Assembly (NCBI GenBank): GCA_022565365.1
Contig: JAIUMW010000004.1
Span: 1-43,013, forward strand
Direction: 5' to 3'
DNA from: Oceanicaulis sp.
GTDB lineage: Bacteria; Pseudomonadota; Alphaproteobacteria; Caulobacterales; Maricaulaceae
DNA length: 43,013 nucleotides
In this document: positions 9,426-16,737 of the stretch, piece by piece
How positions within the stretch are numbered: the first letter of the stretch is position 1
How the letters are laid out: every line of letters starts with the position of its first letter
Program-made: the position numbers and the translations under genes
Notes under the pieces: model-generated
Told to the model about the DNA's origin: nothing
The model's input: only the letters and a program-made list of their open reading frames with translations
Database searches by the model: none

Positions 9426-9583
9426 TGCGCGCCTATCTCCCCCTCCTCTTCGAGATCCTGATCGCCGGCGCGGTCATCGGATGGGGCGTGCGCGAGCTGA
9501 TCCTTCTCCATCGCGACGAGAAAAAGAGCGAGCGTGAGGACACAGGCGCGGGCAAGGACGAGACATCCGAAGGCACACCCTGA
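9425..9583 (+). CDS. Small single-helix membrane protein, orf52 (paralogue of orf40)
   Basis: This 52-residue ORF is missing from the supplied track. Its ATG overlaps the crtB stop (TGATG). The product has one hydrophobic segment (about residues 4-28) ending in VREL, then LHRDEKK and a highly charged tail. The second small ORF downstream of tspO has the same plan: an aromatic residue at position 4, a glutamate in the helix, VxEL, LHRDxK and RED. Two related mini-proteins flanking tspO in one operon argue that both are real genes. The function is unknown. They could be partners of TspO or small accessory subunits or assembly factors of photosynthetic complexes, which is speculation. Confidence 0.75.
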   Translation: MRAYLPLLFEILIAGAVIGWGVRELILLHRDEKKSEREDTGAGKDETSEGTP

Positions 9584-9656
9584 GCCGGGATCATTGTCCC
9601 GGACGCGCGCGGGCCTACGTGTTAGCCCGGGCCGACGCGCGAAGGATGCACCGACC

Positions 9657-10124
9657 ATGATCGACGCCCCTCTCTGGACGATTCTGCCTTTTATCGGTGT
9701 GGTGTTCCTCGCCTCCATGACCGGCGCCATCTTCCGCCCGGGCCAGTGGTATGACGAGCTTCGCAAGCCGTCCTGGACGCCGCCCGGCTTTGTGTTCCCG
9801 CTGGTCTGGGGCGTGCTCTATGTGGCCATGGCATACTCGGCCTGGCGCATCTGGGATCTGGAGGGCTTCCATCCCGCCCTGGCGGTGTGGGGTCTGCAGC
9901 TGGCGCTCAATGCGCTGTGGTCAGCGGTGTTCTTCGGGATGCGCAAGCCAGCGCTGGCGCTGGCCGAGGTTGCGCTCCTCTGGCTGGCGGTGGCGGCGAA
10001 CCTCTACGTCTTCGCCCAGATCGACGCCATCGCCGGCTGGCTGCTCGCGCCCTATCTGGTCTGGGTGACCATCGCCGCGACGCTCAATCTGCAAATCGTG
10101 CGGCTGAACGGGAAGGCGGCATGA
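9657..10124 (+). CDS. tspO: TspO, tryptophan-rich sensory/translocator protein
   Basis: This is a TspO/MBR-family membrane protein of 155 residues with five predicted helices. The characteristic conserved loop WYDELRKPSWTPPGFVF and the following tryptophan-rich helices are present. In Rhodobacter, TspO binds porphyrins and negatively influences carotenoid and bacteriochlorophyll gene expression in response to oxygen, and its gene sits next to crtB as here. I chose the ATG at 9657 (MIDAPLWT) because the upstream extension in the track is arginine-rich and lies in the leader after orf52. The 73-bp gap before it is the longest inside this operon. The stop overlaps the ATG of orf40. Confidence 0.94.
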   Translation: MIDAPLWTILPFIGVVFLASMTGAIFRPGQWYDELRKPSWTPPGFVFPLVWGVLYVAMAYSAWRIWDLEGFHPALAVWGLQLALNALWSAVFFGMRKPALALAEVALLWLAVAANLYVFAQIDAIAGWLLAPYLVWVTIAATLNLQIVRLNGKAA

Positions 10125-10243
10125 ATAATTACATCTTCCTTGTCGAGATGGTGCTGGTGTTCGGCTTGGTCCTGGGCTTTGCGGTCTGGGAGCTGGTCAA
10201 GCTTCACCGCGACAAGAAGCGTCAGGACCGGCGCGAGGACTGA
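10121..10243 (+). CDS. Small single-helix membrane protein, orf40 (paralogue of orf52)
   Basis: This is a 40-residue ORF whose ATG overlaps the tspO stop (ATGA). It has one transmembrane segment (about residues 4-27) followed by ELVKLHRDKKRQDRRED, a strongly charged tail predicted to remain in the cytoplasm. It resembles orf52 upstream of tspO over its whole length. It is the last gene of the bchI-tspO run and converges on crtC, with only 16 bp between the two stop codons and no clear terminator. The ORF track shows it only as the end of a longer shadow frame. No function is known to me. Confidence 0.75.
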   Translation: MNNYIFLVEMVLVFGLVLGFAVWELVKLHRDKKRQDRRED

Positions 10244-10259
10244 AGCGCCAGTCAATGCC

Positions 10260-11315
10260 TCAGCGCCAGTAGGCGCGCGGCATGCGGAAGGGCAGCATCA
10301 GCTTCACCACCGGCGAGGAAAACCGCGTCAGGTCGAGGCTTTCATGCATGGACACGCGGCGTTCGCCCATGAGCTCGGTTTCAATGAGGGAGCGCGAATA
10401 GAAGGGCGTATCCTCCAGCGTCTCCATCACCGTCGCCGCCCCGAGCGAGCGCGCGTCGCGGTCCACCCGCCAGCCCGTCCTTGGCAGGGCCTGCACCGGC
10501 GGCGGCTCAAAGCGTTCAGCCCGGCCCGCCCCGTCTATGCGCAAGGCCAGCGATCGCCCGCCGCCATCCGCCCAGACTGAATCGTAGAGAATCGCCGCGC
10601 CATCCGGCATCGCCGTGCGCGCCCAGTTCCAGGAGTGGAAACCGGCTTCCAGCGGCTCGGCGCCGGCATTCATGTCCACATATCCATCGCCAGAGAAGCG
10701 GACATCCGGCGCGTCGAACTCAGCCTCCACCCGCGCGCGCGGCCAGACCGGGCGCCAGACATGGCGGCCGTCTGCGTCCAGCGTGAAGGTCTCGCTCTGC
10801 TCCAGTTCCGGCCGGATCACCACGCGTCCGCGCATGGCTTTAGGCAAGGGCGCGCCATGTTCGGCGATGTCATAGATCAGCGCCCCGTCTTCAAACCGCA
10901 CCCGGCTGGGGCCAAGGGTGAGGCTGTCTGCGCTCGCCTCCACCGCGTCCCGGCGGCGTTCGGTCATCGCCCAGCGCCGCACGCCCGGACCATAAAGACA
11001 GACATTGAGGGCGCAGTGATTGAGCGGATCACCCCGCCCCGACCACGCATAGTAAGGAGAGAAGACGCTGCCCGTCAGCGCGATCAGGACGAGGGCGTAG
11101 CGTCCGTCTTCGCTGACCGCGTCGGCATAGACCCAGCGATACCCGCCGGGCGCCGGGACCGTGTCGAAGCCAAATCGGCCAAGATCGAGCGCGCCGCGAT
11201 CCGGCCCGACAGCATGGCCGTCGGCACGCCCGGCCCCGGATGCACCCCGCCCCCCGCCAGATACAGGCCCGGCAGGCGGGTGCGCGCCCCCGGCCGCTGA
11301 AACGCCGCCCGCCAT
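10260..11315 (-). CDS. crtC: Hydroxyneurosporene/carotenoid 1,2-hydratase (CrtC)
   Basis: CrtC adds water across the C1-C2 end bond of acyclic carotenoids, giving the 1-hydroxy group later methylated by CrtF. Clear family landmarks are FDTVPAPGGYRW, GSVFSPYYAW and DPLNHCALNV, then WAMTER. Homology seems to begin near FDTVPAPGGY, inside the crtD reading frame. The only start codon available upstream of it without going much further is the ATG at 11315, which gives 351 residues, of which about the first 45 are a glycine/alanine-rich shadow of crtD. The crtD/crtC overlap is therefore about 230 bp with this start. A non-canonical start such as CTG near LIALTGSVF, or a sequencing error, is possible. 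The gene is certain; the start is not. Confidence 0.88.
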   Translation of the reverse strand: MAGGVSAAGGAHPPAGPVSGGGRGASGAGRADGHAVGPDRGALDLGRFGFDTVPAPGGYRWVYADAVSEDGRYALVLIALTGSVFSPYYAWSGRGDPLNHCALNVCLYGPGVRRWAMTERRRDAVEASADSLTLGPSRVRFEDGALIYDIAEHGAPLPKAMRGRVVIRPELEQSETFTLDADGRHVWRPVWPRARVEAEFDAPDVRFSGDGYVDMNAGAEPLEAGFHSWNWARTAMPDGAAILYDSVWADGGGRSLALRIDGAGRAERFEPPPVQALPRTGWRVDRDARSLGAATVMETLEDTPFYSRSLIETELMGERRVSMHESLDLTRFSSPVVKLMLPFRMPRAYWR

Positions 11316-12652
11316 CCGTGCAGGGCGCGCCCGTACAGCGCCCCGCCCGATCCCGGAAAGCGCGCCGCGAACCCGTCCGGCGCCGTCGCCGTCACGGCGT
11401 TGATCGAGAGGGTCAGGCCGCAAGCCTTTAGCCGGTCTGTCGTTCGCGCGAGCCATGTATCGATCTCCTCAGGCGCATACGCGCGCTCATCGCCATCGGC
11501 GGGCGCGTTGAGCAGGATCAGGAAACGCTCCGGCCCGTCGGGGACGGACCCCGCGCCGCGATCCTGGGCGCAGACATAGATCGTCGGCGCATCGGGCATA
11601 CGGCGCGCGTCAAACAGGGCGCGGAACTCGGCGGGGTAATCGCCGGAAAAGAACACGTTATGGCGCTCCAGATCAAAGCCCGACGCCTGACCCGTCGCGG
11701 TCCAGACCAAAGCCGACAGCGCACGTGGACCGGCAGGCGGCGGTGGCGCACTGGCCGCTGCGCTGCCCAGAAGACCGGACCTCAGCGCATCGGGATCGGC
11801 ATTGGCCAGCACGGCGCGGGCGCGCAGGATTTCACCGGTGGATAGGCGCACGCCCGCAGCGCGGCCGCCCTCCACGACAATCTCCTCAACGCTGTCGCCG
11901 TAGCGGATGTCAGCGCCCAGCGACCGGGCGAGCCCGGCCATGGCGTTTGCGAGGCGCGTCATGCCCCCCTCGACAAACCACACGCCCTGCTGCTCCAGCT
12001 CGGCGATCATCAGGAGGGTGGCGGGCGCTTCGAACGGGGATGCGCCGCAATAGGTGGCGTAGCGGCCAAACAGCTGGCGCAGGCGCGGATCGGGAAAATA
12101 CTCGCCCAGCACATCCCACAGCGATGCGAAGGGACGCATGGCTGTCAGCCCCGCCGGATTGCGCATGGCGATGCGCGCGACCAGACCCGCCACGCCGGGG
12201 CGCGACGCTTTCAGGAAGCTCGGCTCCAGCGCCGCGAACAGCCGCCGCCCGTCGCGCAAAAAGCGCTCAAACGCGCGCGCCTGCACCGCGCCGGAGAACC
12301 GGCCCACCTCGTCAATTGTATGCGCCGGATCGGCGTGCAGATCAAAATGACCCGACCCGTCCCAGGCATGGCGGGCGAGCCGGTCAGCGGGTGTCAGGCT
12401 GACATGGTCATTGAGACTGGCGCCGGCATCAGCGAACAGCTCTTCAAACGCGCCGCGCATGGTCAGAACCGTCGGCCCGGCATCCACCGCCGCGCCGCCC
12501 ACAGGCAGGGTGCGCATCTTGCCGCCGGGCGATTCGGCCCGTTCGATCAGCACGACACGCTCACCTTGCGCCGCCAGATCGATGGCGGCGCTAAGTCCGC
12601 CCATCCCTGCACCCACAATCACCACGGGGTCGCCGCCGCGCGCCGGGCTCAT
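11084..12652 (-). CDS. crtD: Methoxyneurosporene (1-hydroxycarotenoid 3,4-) desaturase (CrtD)
   Basis: CrtD is a CrtI-family FAD enzyme that desaturates the C3-C4 bond of hydroxylated or methoxylated acyclic carotenoids. The FAD motif VVIVGAGMGGLSAA lies near residue 10, followed by ESPGGKMRT and DAGPTVLTM. The C-terminal signature GGGVHPGPGVPTAMLSGR is intact. The ATG at 12652 (MSPARGGDP) directly precedes the FAD motif; the track's longer start runs into the divergent crtE promoter. The 522-residue product carries roughly 30 residues after the usual family end, and these overlap the conserved beginning of crtC. Transcription is divergent from crtE across a PpsR site. Confidence 0.94.
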   Translation of the reverse strand: MSPARGGDPVVIVGAGMGGLSAAIDLAAQGERVVLIERAESPGGKMRTLPVGGAAVDAGPTVLTMRGAFEELFADAGASLNDHVSLTPADRLARHAWDGSGHFDLHADPAHTIDEVGRFSGAVQARAFERFLRDGRRLFAALEPSFLKASRPGVAGLVARIAMRNPAGLTAMRPFASLWDVLGEYFPDPRLRQLFGRYATYCGASPFEAPATLLMIAELEQQGVWFVEGGMTRLANAMAGLARSLGADIRYGDSVEEIVVEGGRAAGVRLSTGEILRARAVLANADPDALRSGLLGSAAASAPPPPAGPRALSALVWTATGQASGFDLERHNVFFSGDYPAEFRALFDARRMPDAPTIYVCAQDRGAGSVPDGPERFLILLNAPADGDERAYAPEEIDTWLARTTDRLKACGLTLSINAVTATAPDGFAARFPGSGGALYGRALHGWRAAFQRPGARTRLPGLYLAGGGVHPGPGVPTAMLSGRIAARSILADLASTRSRRPAGIAGSMPTRSAKTDATPSS

Positions 12653-12670
12653 TGACAGGCCCGAAAAGAG

Positions 12671-12688
12671 TGTCCAATCTTCATGACA
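12671..12688. promoter_or_regulatory. PpsR operator in the crtD-crtE divergent promoter region
   Basis: TGTCCAATCTTCATGACA is an exact TGT-N12-ACA palindrome placed 19 bp from the crtD start and 50 bp from the crtE start, so one operator could control both directions. A second, degenerate copy (ATGACAGCCAAGCTGACA, 12683-12700) overlaps it. A TGACA at 12653 and TTGAC at 12708 add further half-sites. PpsR repression of crt genes from such sites is well established in Rhodobacter; binding here is inferred. Confidence 0.8.
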
Positions 12689-12737
12689 GCCAAGCTGACA
12701 GGAAAACTTGACGCGGGCAACTGACGGGGAGGTTAGA

Positions 12738-13604
12738 ATGGAGGCCGAGGCGCGCATTGAGGCGGAGCTGCGAGCCGCCATTGCCCGGGCCACAGGCCCC
12801 GACTGCCCCCCGAAATTCGCCAAAGCGCTGGAGCATGCCGTCTTCCCCGGCGGCGCGCGTGTGCGGCCCAAGCTGTGCCTCGCCGTGGCGGGCGCGTGCG
12901 GTGATCCGCACCCGGCCCTGTCCAGCGCCACAGCCGCGGCGCTGGAGCTGTTGCACTGCGCCTCCCTGGTTCATGATGATCTGCCCGCCTTTGACGGTGC
13001 CGATCTGCGCCGCGGCGCCCCGTCGGTTCATGCCGTCTATGGCGAGCCGCTGGCGATTCTGGCGGGCGACGCGCTGATTGTTCTGGCTTTCGAGATTGTC
13101 GCGCGCGCCGGGGCCGCCGCGCCCGACCGGCTGCCCGCCCTGATGGCCCTGATCGCCCGCTCTGTCGGCGCGCCCAACGGCATCGCCGCCGGTCAGGCCT
13201 GGGAAAGCGAAACCGAGGTGTCGGTGGAAACCTATCACCGCGCCAAGACCGGCGCGCTCTTCGTGGGCGCGACCATGGCCGGCGCGCTGGCCGCGGGCGC
13301 CGACCCCGGTCCGTGGCGGGTGCTGGGCGAAAAGATTGGCGAGGCCTACCAGGTCGCCGATGATCTCATGGACGCCATGGGCGGCGACGAAGCCGGCAAG
13401 CCGGTGGGGCAGGACGTGGCGCTGAACCGCCCGAGTTGCGCGCGTGAACTGGGGACGGACGGCGCGGTGGCGAAGCTGCGATCCCTCGTCGCCGAAGCCG
13501 CCGACGCCGTGCCCGATTGCCCCGGCGCCCCTATGCTGCGTGAGCTGGTGCGGGCGCAGGCCAAGCGCCTGGTGCCCAAAAACCTCGCCGCCGCGGCGGC
13601 CTGA
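12738..13604 (+). CDS. crtE: Geranylgeranyl diphosphate synthase (CrtE)
   Basis: CrtE is an all-trans polyprenyl synthase that builds C20 geranylgeranyl diphosphate, used both for phytoene and for the bacteriochlorophyll tail. The first aspartate-rich motif HDDLPAFDG lies near residue 80 and the second, DDLMD, near 207; the GGARVRPKL substrate-binding region is also present. I chose the ATG at 12738, preceded by GGGGAGG, giving 288 residues. The track's TTG at 12708 lies within the operator region. The gene starts the crtEF-bchCXYZ-puf superoperon and is followed 7 bp later by crtF. Confidence 0.95.
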   Translation: MEAEARIEAELRAAIARATGPDCPPKFAKALEHAVFPGGARVRPKLCLAVAGACGDPHPALSSATAAALELLHCASLVHDDLPAFDGADLRRGAPSVHAVYGEPLAILAGDALIVLAFEIVARAGAAAPDRLPALMALIARSVGAPNGIAAGQAWESETEVSVETYHRAKTGALFVGATMAGALAAGADPGPWRVLGEKIGEAYQVADDLMDAMGGDEAGKPVGQDVALNRPSCARELGTDGAVAKLRSLVAEAADAVPDCPGAPMLRELVRAQAKRLVPKNLAAAAA

Positions 13605-13611
13605 GCGAAGA

Positions 13612-14715
13612 ATGAGCTGGAAAGCCGCTCTGGGAGACCTGCGAAACCGGCTGGTCTCCAACCCGGACTTTCGCCGTTTCGCCAAATCCTTCCCCCTGAC
13701 CCGGTCGAAAGCCCGCCACGAGGCGCGCGCCATTTTCGATCTGATGGCGGGGTTTGTGTATTCCCAGACCCTGCTGGCCTGCGTCGAAACCGGCCTGTTC
13801 GATTTCCTCAAAAACGGTCCGCGCACGGTTGACGACATCGCCGCGCAGGCCGGCCTGCCGCCCGAGGGCGCAGACCGCCTGGCCCAGGCCGCCGCCTCCC
13901 TCAATCTGCTGGAGCGCCGCTCAGATAATCGCTTTGCGCTGGGGCCTCTGGGCGCAGCGCTGGCGGGGGATGCGGGCCTCGCCGCCATGGTGCAGCATCA
14001 CCGCCTCCTCTATCACGACCTCATCGACCCCATGGTGGTGCTGCGCGGCGAAACGCCGGGCCAGCTCGCCGATTTCTGGGGCTACGGGCGGGGCGATGGC
14101 GCATCAGGCCGGCCCGACGCCTATTCCGCCCTGATGGCCGACACCCTGCCAATGGTCGCCGATGAAGTGATCGCCGCCGTCGCTATCAAGGCCTACCGCC
14201 AGCTCCTCGATGTGGGCGGGGGCGAAGGCGCCTTTCTGAAAGAAGCCGCGCGCGCGGCGCCGCATCTGGCCCTCGCCCTGTTCGACCTGCCCCCCGTGGC
14301 GGCGCGCGCACGTGACACCTTAAGCGAGACTGGCCTGGCTGACCGCGCCGACATCCATGGCGGCAGCTTTCTTGAAGACAGGCTGCCCGCCGGCGCCGAT
14401 CTCATCTCGCTGGTGCGCATCATTCATGATCACAGCGACGAGGACGCCATACGCCTTCTGCGCGCCTGCCGCGAATCGATTGCGCCGGGCGGTACGCTGC
14501 TGCGGCCCGAGCCCATGGCCGATGCGCGCGGCGCCGCGCCCATGGGGGAGGCCTATTTCGGATTTTACCTGGCGGCGATGGGCGGCGGCCGCCCGCGCAA
14601 TGCGGCGCGTCTGGCGCAAATGCTGGTCGAGGCGGGCTTTGAGCGCGCACGCCTGCACCGCTCGCGCATCCCTCTCATCGCCAATGTCATGACAGCTCAT
14701 CGGGGAAAAGCGTAA
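13612..14715 (+). CDS. crtF: Demethylspheroidene/hydroxycarotenoid O-methyltransferase (CrtF)
   Basis: CrtF methylates the C1 hydroxyl of acyclic carotenoids using S-adenosylmethionine. The 367-residue protein has the helical dimerisation domain typical of this O-methyltransferase family. The SAM-binding loop LLDVGGGEGAFLKEAARA begins near residue 197, and IIHDHSDEDAIRLLRACRE later in the domain matches the family. The ATG at 13612 (MSWKAALGD) lies 7 bp after crtE; the longer frame in the track is a shadow through crtE. Together with CrtC and CrtD, and with no crtA here, it points to spirilloxanthin-series or methoxylated end products. Confidence 0.95.
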   Translation: MSWKAALGDLRNRLVSNPDFRRFAKSFPLTRSKARHEARAIFDLMAGFVYSQTLLACVETGLFDFLKNGPRTVDDIAAQAGLPPEGADRLAQAAASLNLLERRSDNRFALGPLGAALAGDAGLAAMVQHHRLLYHDLIDPMVVLRGETPGQLADFWGYGRGDGASGRPDAYSALMADTLPMVADEVIAAVAIKAYRQLLDVGGGEGAFLKEAARAAPHLALALFDLPPVAARARDTLSETGLADRADIHGGSFLEDRLPAGADLISLVRIIHDHSDEDAIRLLRACRESIAPGGTLLRPEPMADARGAAPMGEAYFGFYLAAMGGGRPRNAARLAQMLVEAGFERARLHRSRIPLIANVMTAHRGKA

Positions 14716-14754
14716 ATCATAATTGACTGTGAGCAGTGTCAATGTAAACTGACA
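14711..14754. promoter_or_regulatory. Tandem PpsR operators upstream of bchC
   Basis: TGTCAATGTAAACTGACA at 14737-14754 is an exact TGT-N12-ACA palindrome. Exactly 8 bp upstream lies a degenerate copy at 14711-14728, CGT-N12-ACT, with a good TTGAC right half. Two palindromes with an 8-bp spacer is the arrangement described for cooperative CrtJ/PpsR binding at the Rhodobacter bchC promoter. The left site is weak, so the pairing is an inference. The operators end 41 bp before the bchC start, within the superoperon, indicating an internal promoter. Confidence 0.75.
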
Positions 14755-14795
14755 GATAGCGCCTTATTCCGACCACAAGCCTGGGGAGGCAAACT

Positions 14796-15731
14796 TTGGA
14801 CGCCCTCGCTATCGTTCTTGAAGAGCCCAAGCGCATTGCGCTCAGCCGGCTCGATATCGCCGTACCCGGCGATCAGGACGTGGTGGTCGAGATTGCCTGG
14901 TCGGGCGTGAGCACCGGCACAGAGCGCCTGCTCTGGTCGGGCGCCATGCCGGCCTTTCCCGGCATGGGCTATCCGCTGGTCCCCGGTTACGAATCCATTG
15001 GACGCGTGGTCCAGGCCGGACCCGCTTCGGGCCGGGCTGAAGGCGACTGGGTCTTTGTTCCCGGCGCGCAATGCTTTGGCGCGGTGCGCGGCCTGTTTGG
15101 CGGCTCCGCCTCGCGGGTCACCCTGCCCGGCGCGCGCGTCACCCCGGTTGATGAAAATCTCGGCGAGCGCGGCGTGCTGCTGGCGCTGGCCGCCACCGCC
15201 TATCACGCCATGGCCAATGTGACTGAGGCGCCCGATCTGATCATCGGGCATGGGGCGCTGGGCCGTTTGCTGGCGCGCATTGCGGTGGCCTCAGGCGGAC
15301 CCGCGCCGACGGTGTGGGAAATCAATCCCATGCGCATGGATGGCGCGGACGGCTATCCGGTCATCCGCCCCGAAGACGATACGCGGCGCGACTATCGCGC
15401 GATCTACGATGTCAGCGGCGATTCCTCCCTGCTCGATTCGCTTGTGGGCCGTCTGTCCAAGGGCGGCGAGATCGTCCTGGCCGGCTTCTACGCCGAGCGG
15501 CTGAGCTTCAATTTCGCGCCCGCCTTCATGAAGGAAGCCCGCCTGCGCATCGCGGCGGAATTCAATCCCGGCGCCCTTGAGGGCGTCGGACATCTCCTCA
15601 ATAGCGGCGCGCTGTCACTGGATGGGCTGATCACCCATTACAGCGCCCCGAACGCGGCCGGCGAGGCGTACGAAACCGCCTTTTCCGACGCCAACTGCCT
15701 GAAAATGATCATTGATTGGAGTGCCCACTAA
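14796..15731 (+). CDS. bchC: 3-hydroxyethyl bacteriochlorophyllide dehydrogenase (BchC)
   Basis: BchC oxidises the 3-(1-hydroxyethyl) group to the acetyl group of bacteriochlorophyllide a, using a medium-chain dehydrogenase fold. At 311 residues it has normal length. GVSTGTERLLWSG and PLVPGYESIG near the N-terminus and ADGYPVIRPEDD later match the family. Translation starts at TTG 14796 (MDALAIVLEE), supported by a strong GGGGAGG ribosome site seven bases upstream and by the lack of a nearby ATG. The TAATG at the end couples it to bchX. Confidence 0.95.
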   Translation: MDALAIVLEEPKRIALSRLDIAVPGDQDVVVEIAWSGVSTGTERLLWSGAMPAFPGMGYPLVPGYESIGRVVQAGPASGRAEGDWVFVPGAQCFGAVRGLFGGSASRVTLPGARVTPVDENLGERGVLLALAATAYHAMANVTEAPDLIIGHGALGRLLARIAVASGGPAPTVWEINPMRMDGADGYPVIRPEDDTRRDYRAIYDVSGDSSLLDSLVGRLSKGGEIVLAGFYAERLSFNFAPAFMKEARLRIAAEFNPGALEGVGHLLNSGALSLDGLITHYSAPNAAGEAYETAFSDANCLKMIIDWSAH

Positions 15732-16726
15732 TGGACGGCGAATTCAAGCAAGACGGCGGCTCTGACGCGCTGCGGCGCGAAGCGGCGATCGAGCCCGATG
15801 CGGTCCATACCGGGCCGATCAAGAAGACCACTCAGGTCATCGCGATCTATGGCAAGGGCGGGATCGGCAAGGCGTTCACCCTGTCCAATCTCAGCTATAT
15901 GATGGCCCAGCTGGGCAAGAAGGTTCTGCTGATCGGCTGCGACCCCAAGAGCGACACCACGTCGCTTCTGTTCGGCGGACGCGCCTGCCCCACCATCATC
16001 GAGACCTCGTCGAAGAAAAAGCTCGCCGGCGAGACGGTCCAGATCGGCGATGTCTGCTTCAAGCGCGATGGCGTCTACGCCATGGAGCTGGGCGGACCGG
16101 AAGTCGGCCGAGGCTGCGGCGGACGCGGCATCATTCACGGGTTCGAGCTTCTGGAAAGCCTCGGCTTTCACGAGTGGGACTTCGACTATGTCCTCCTGGA
16201 CTTCCTGGGCGACGTGGTGTGCGGCGGGTTCGGCCTGCCGATCGCGCGCGACATGTGCCAGAAGGTGATCGTGGTCGGCTCCAACGACCTGCAATCGCTC
16301 TATGTCGCCAATAATGTCTGCTCGGCGGTGGAGTATTTCCGCAAGCTGGGCGGCAATGTCGGCGTGGCCGGCCTGGTCATCAACAAGGATGACGGCACCG
16401 GCGAGGCCCAGGCCTTCGCCAAGGCGGTCGGCATCCCGGTTCTGGCCGCCATTCCCGCCGATGACGATATCCGCAAGAAGAGCGCGAATTACGAGATTAT
16501 CGGCCGGCCCGGCTCGCCCTGGGCGTCCCTGTTTGAAGAGCTGGGGATCAATGTCGCCGAGGCGCCCCCGGTTCAGCCCACGCCGCTCGATCAGGACGGG
16601 CTTCTGGGGCTGTTCGACGCCGAAGAGGGCGCAGGCTTCACCATGACGCCGGCCACTACGGCGGACATGCGCGGCGTGAACCACGTCGAAAAAGCCTCCC
16701 TCGAAGTCGTGTACGACGAAGTTTGA
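15731..16726 (+). CDS. bchX: Chlorophyllide a reductase iron protein (BchX)
   Basis: BchX is the NifH-like ATP-dependent reductase component of chlorophyllide a reductase. It passes electrons to BchYZ for ring-B reduction. It has 331 residues starting at the ATG that overlaps the bchC stop. The P-loop spans about residues 41-50 and reads GKGGIGKAFT, so the position after the lysine is alanine (Ala48) where a serine is expected for this superfamily. The bridging [4Fe-4S] cysteines are in GRGCGGRG (Cys129) and GDVVCGGFG (Cys164). The C-terminus SLEVVYDEV is typical. The gene is otherwise intact, and bchY follows after 11 bp. Confidence 0.96.
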   Translation: MDGEFKQDGGSDALRREAAIEPDAVHTGPIKKTTQVIAIYGKGGIGKAFTLSNLSYMMAQLGKKVLLIGCDPKSDTTSLLFGGRACPTIIETSSKKKLAGETVQIGDVCFKRDGVYAMELGGPEVGRGCGGRGIIHGFELLESLGFHEWDFDYVLLDFLGDVVCGGFGLPIARDMCQKVIVVGSNDLQSLYVANNVCSAVEYFRKLGGNVGVAGLVINKDDGTGEAQAFAKAVGIPVLAAIPADDDIRKKSANYEIIGRPGSPWASLFEELGINVAEAPPVQPTPLDQDGLLGLFDAEEGAGFTMTPATTADMRGVNHVEKASLEVVYDEV

Positions 16727-16737
16727 GGGGCGGCGGC

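Noticed and set aside
9591-9632. Small CGGGC/GCCCG inverted repeat before tspO
   Set aside because: Only a 5-bp stem with a 10-base loop and no T run; not enough for a terminator or regulatory call.
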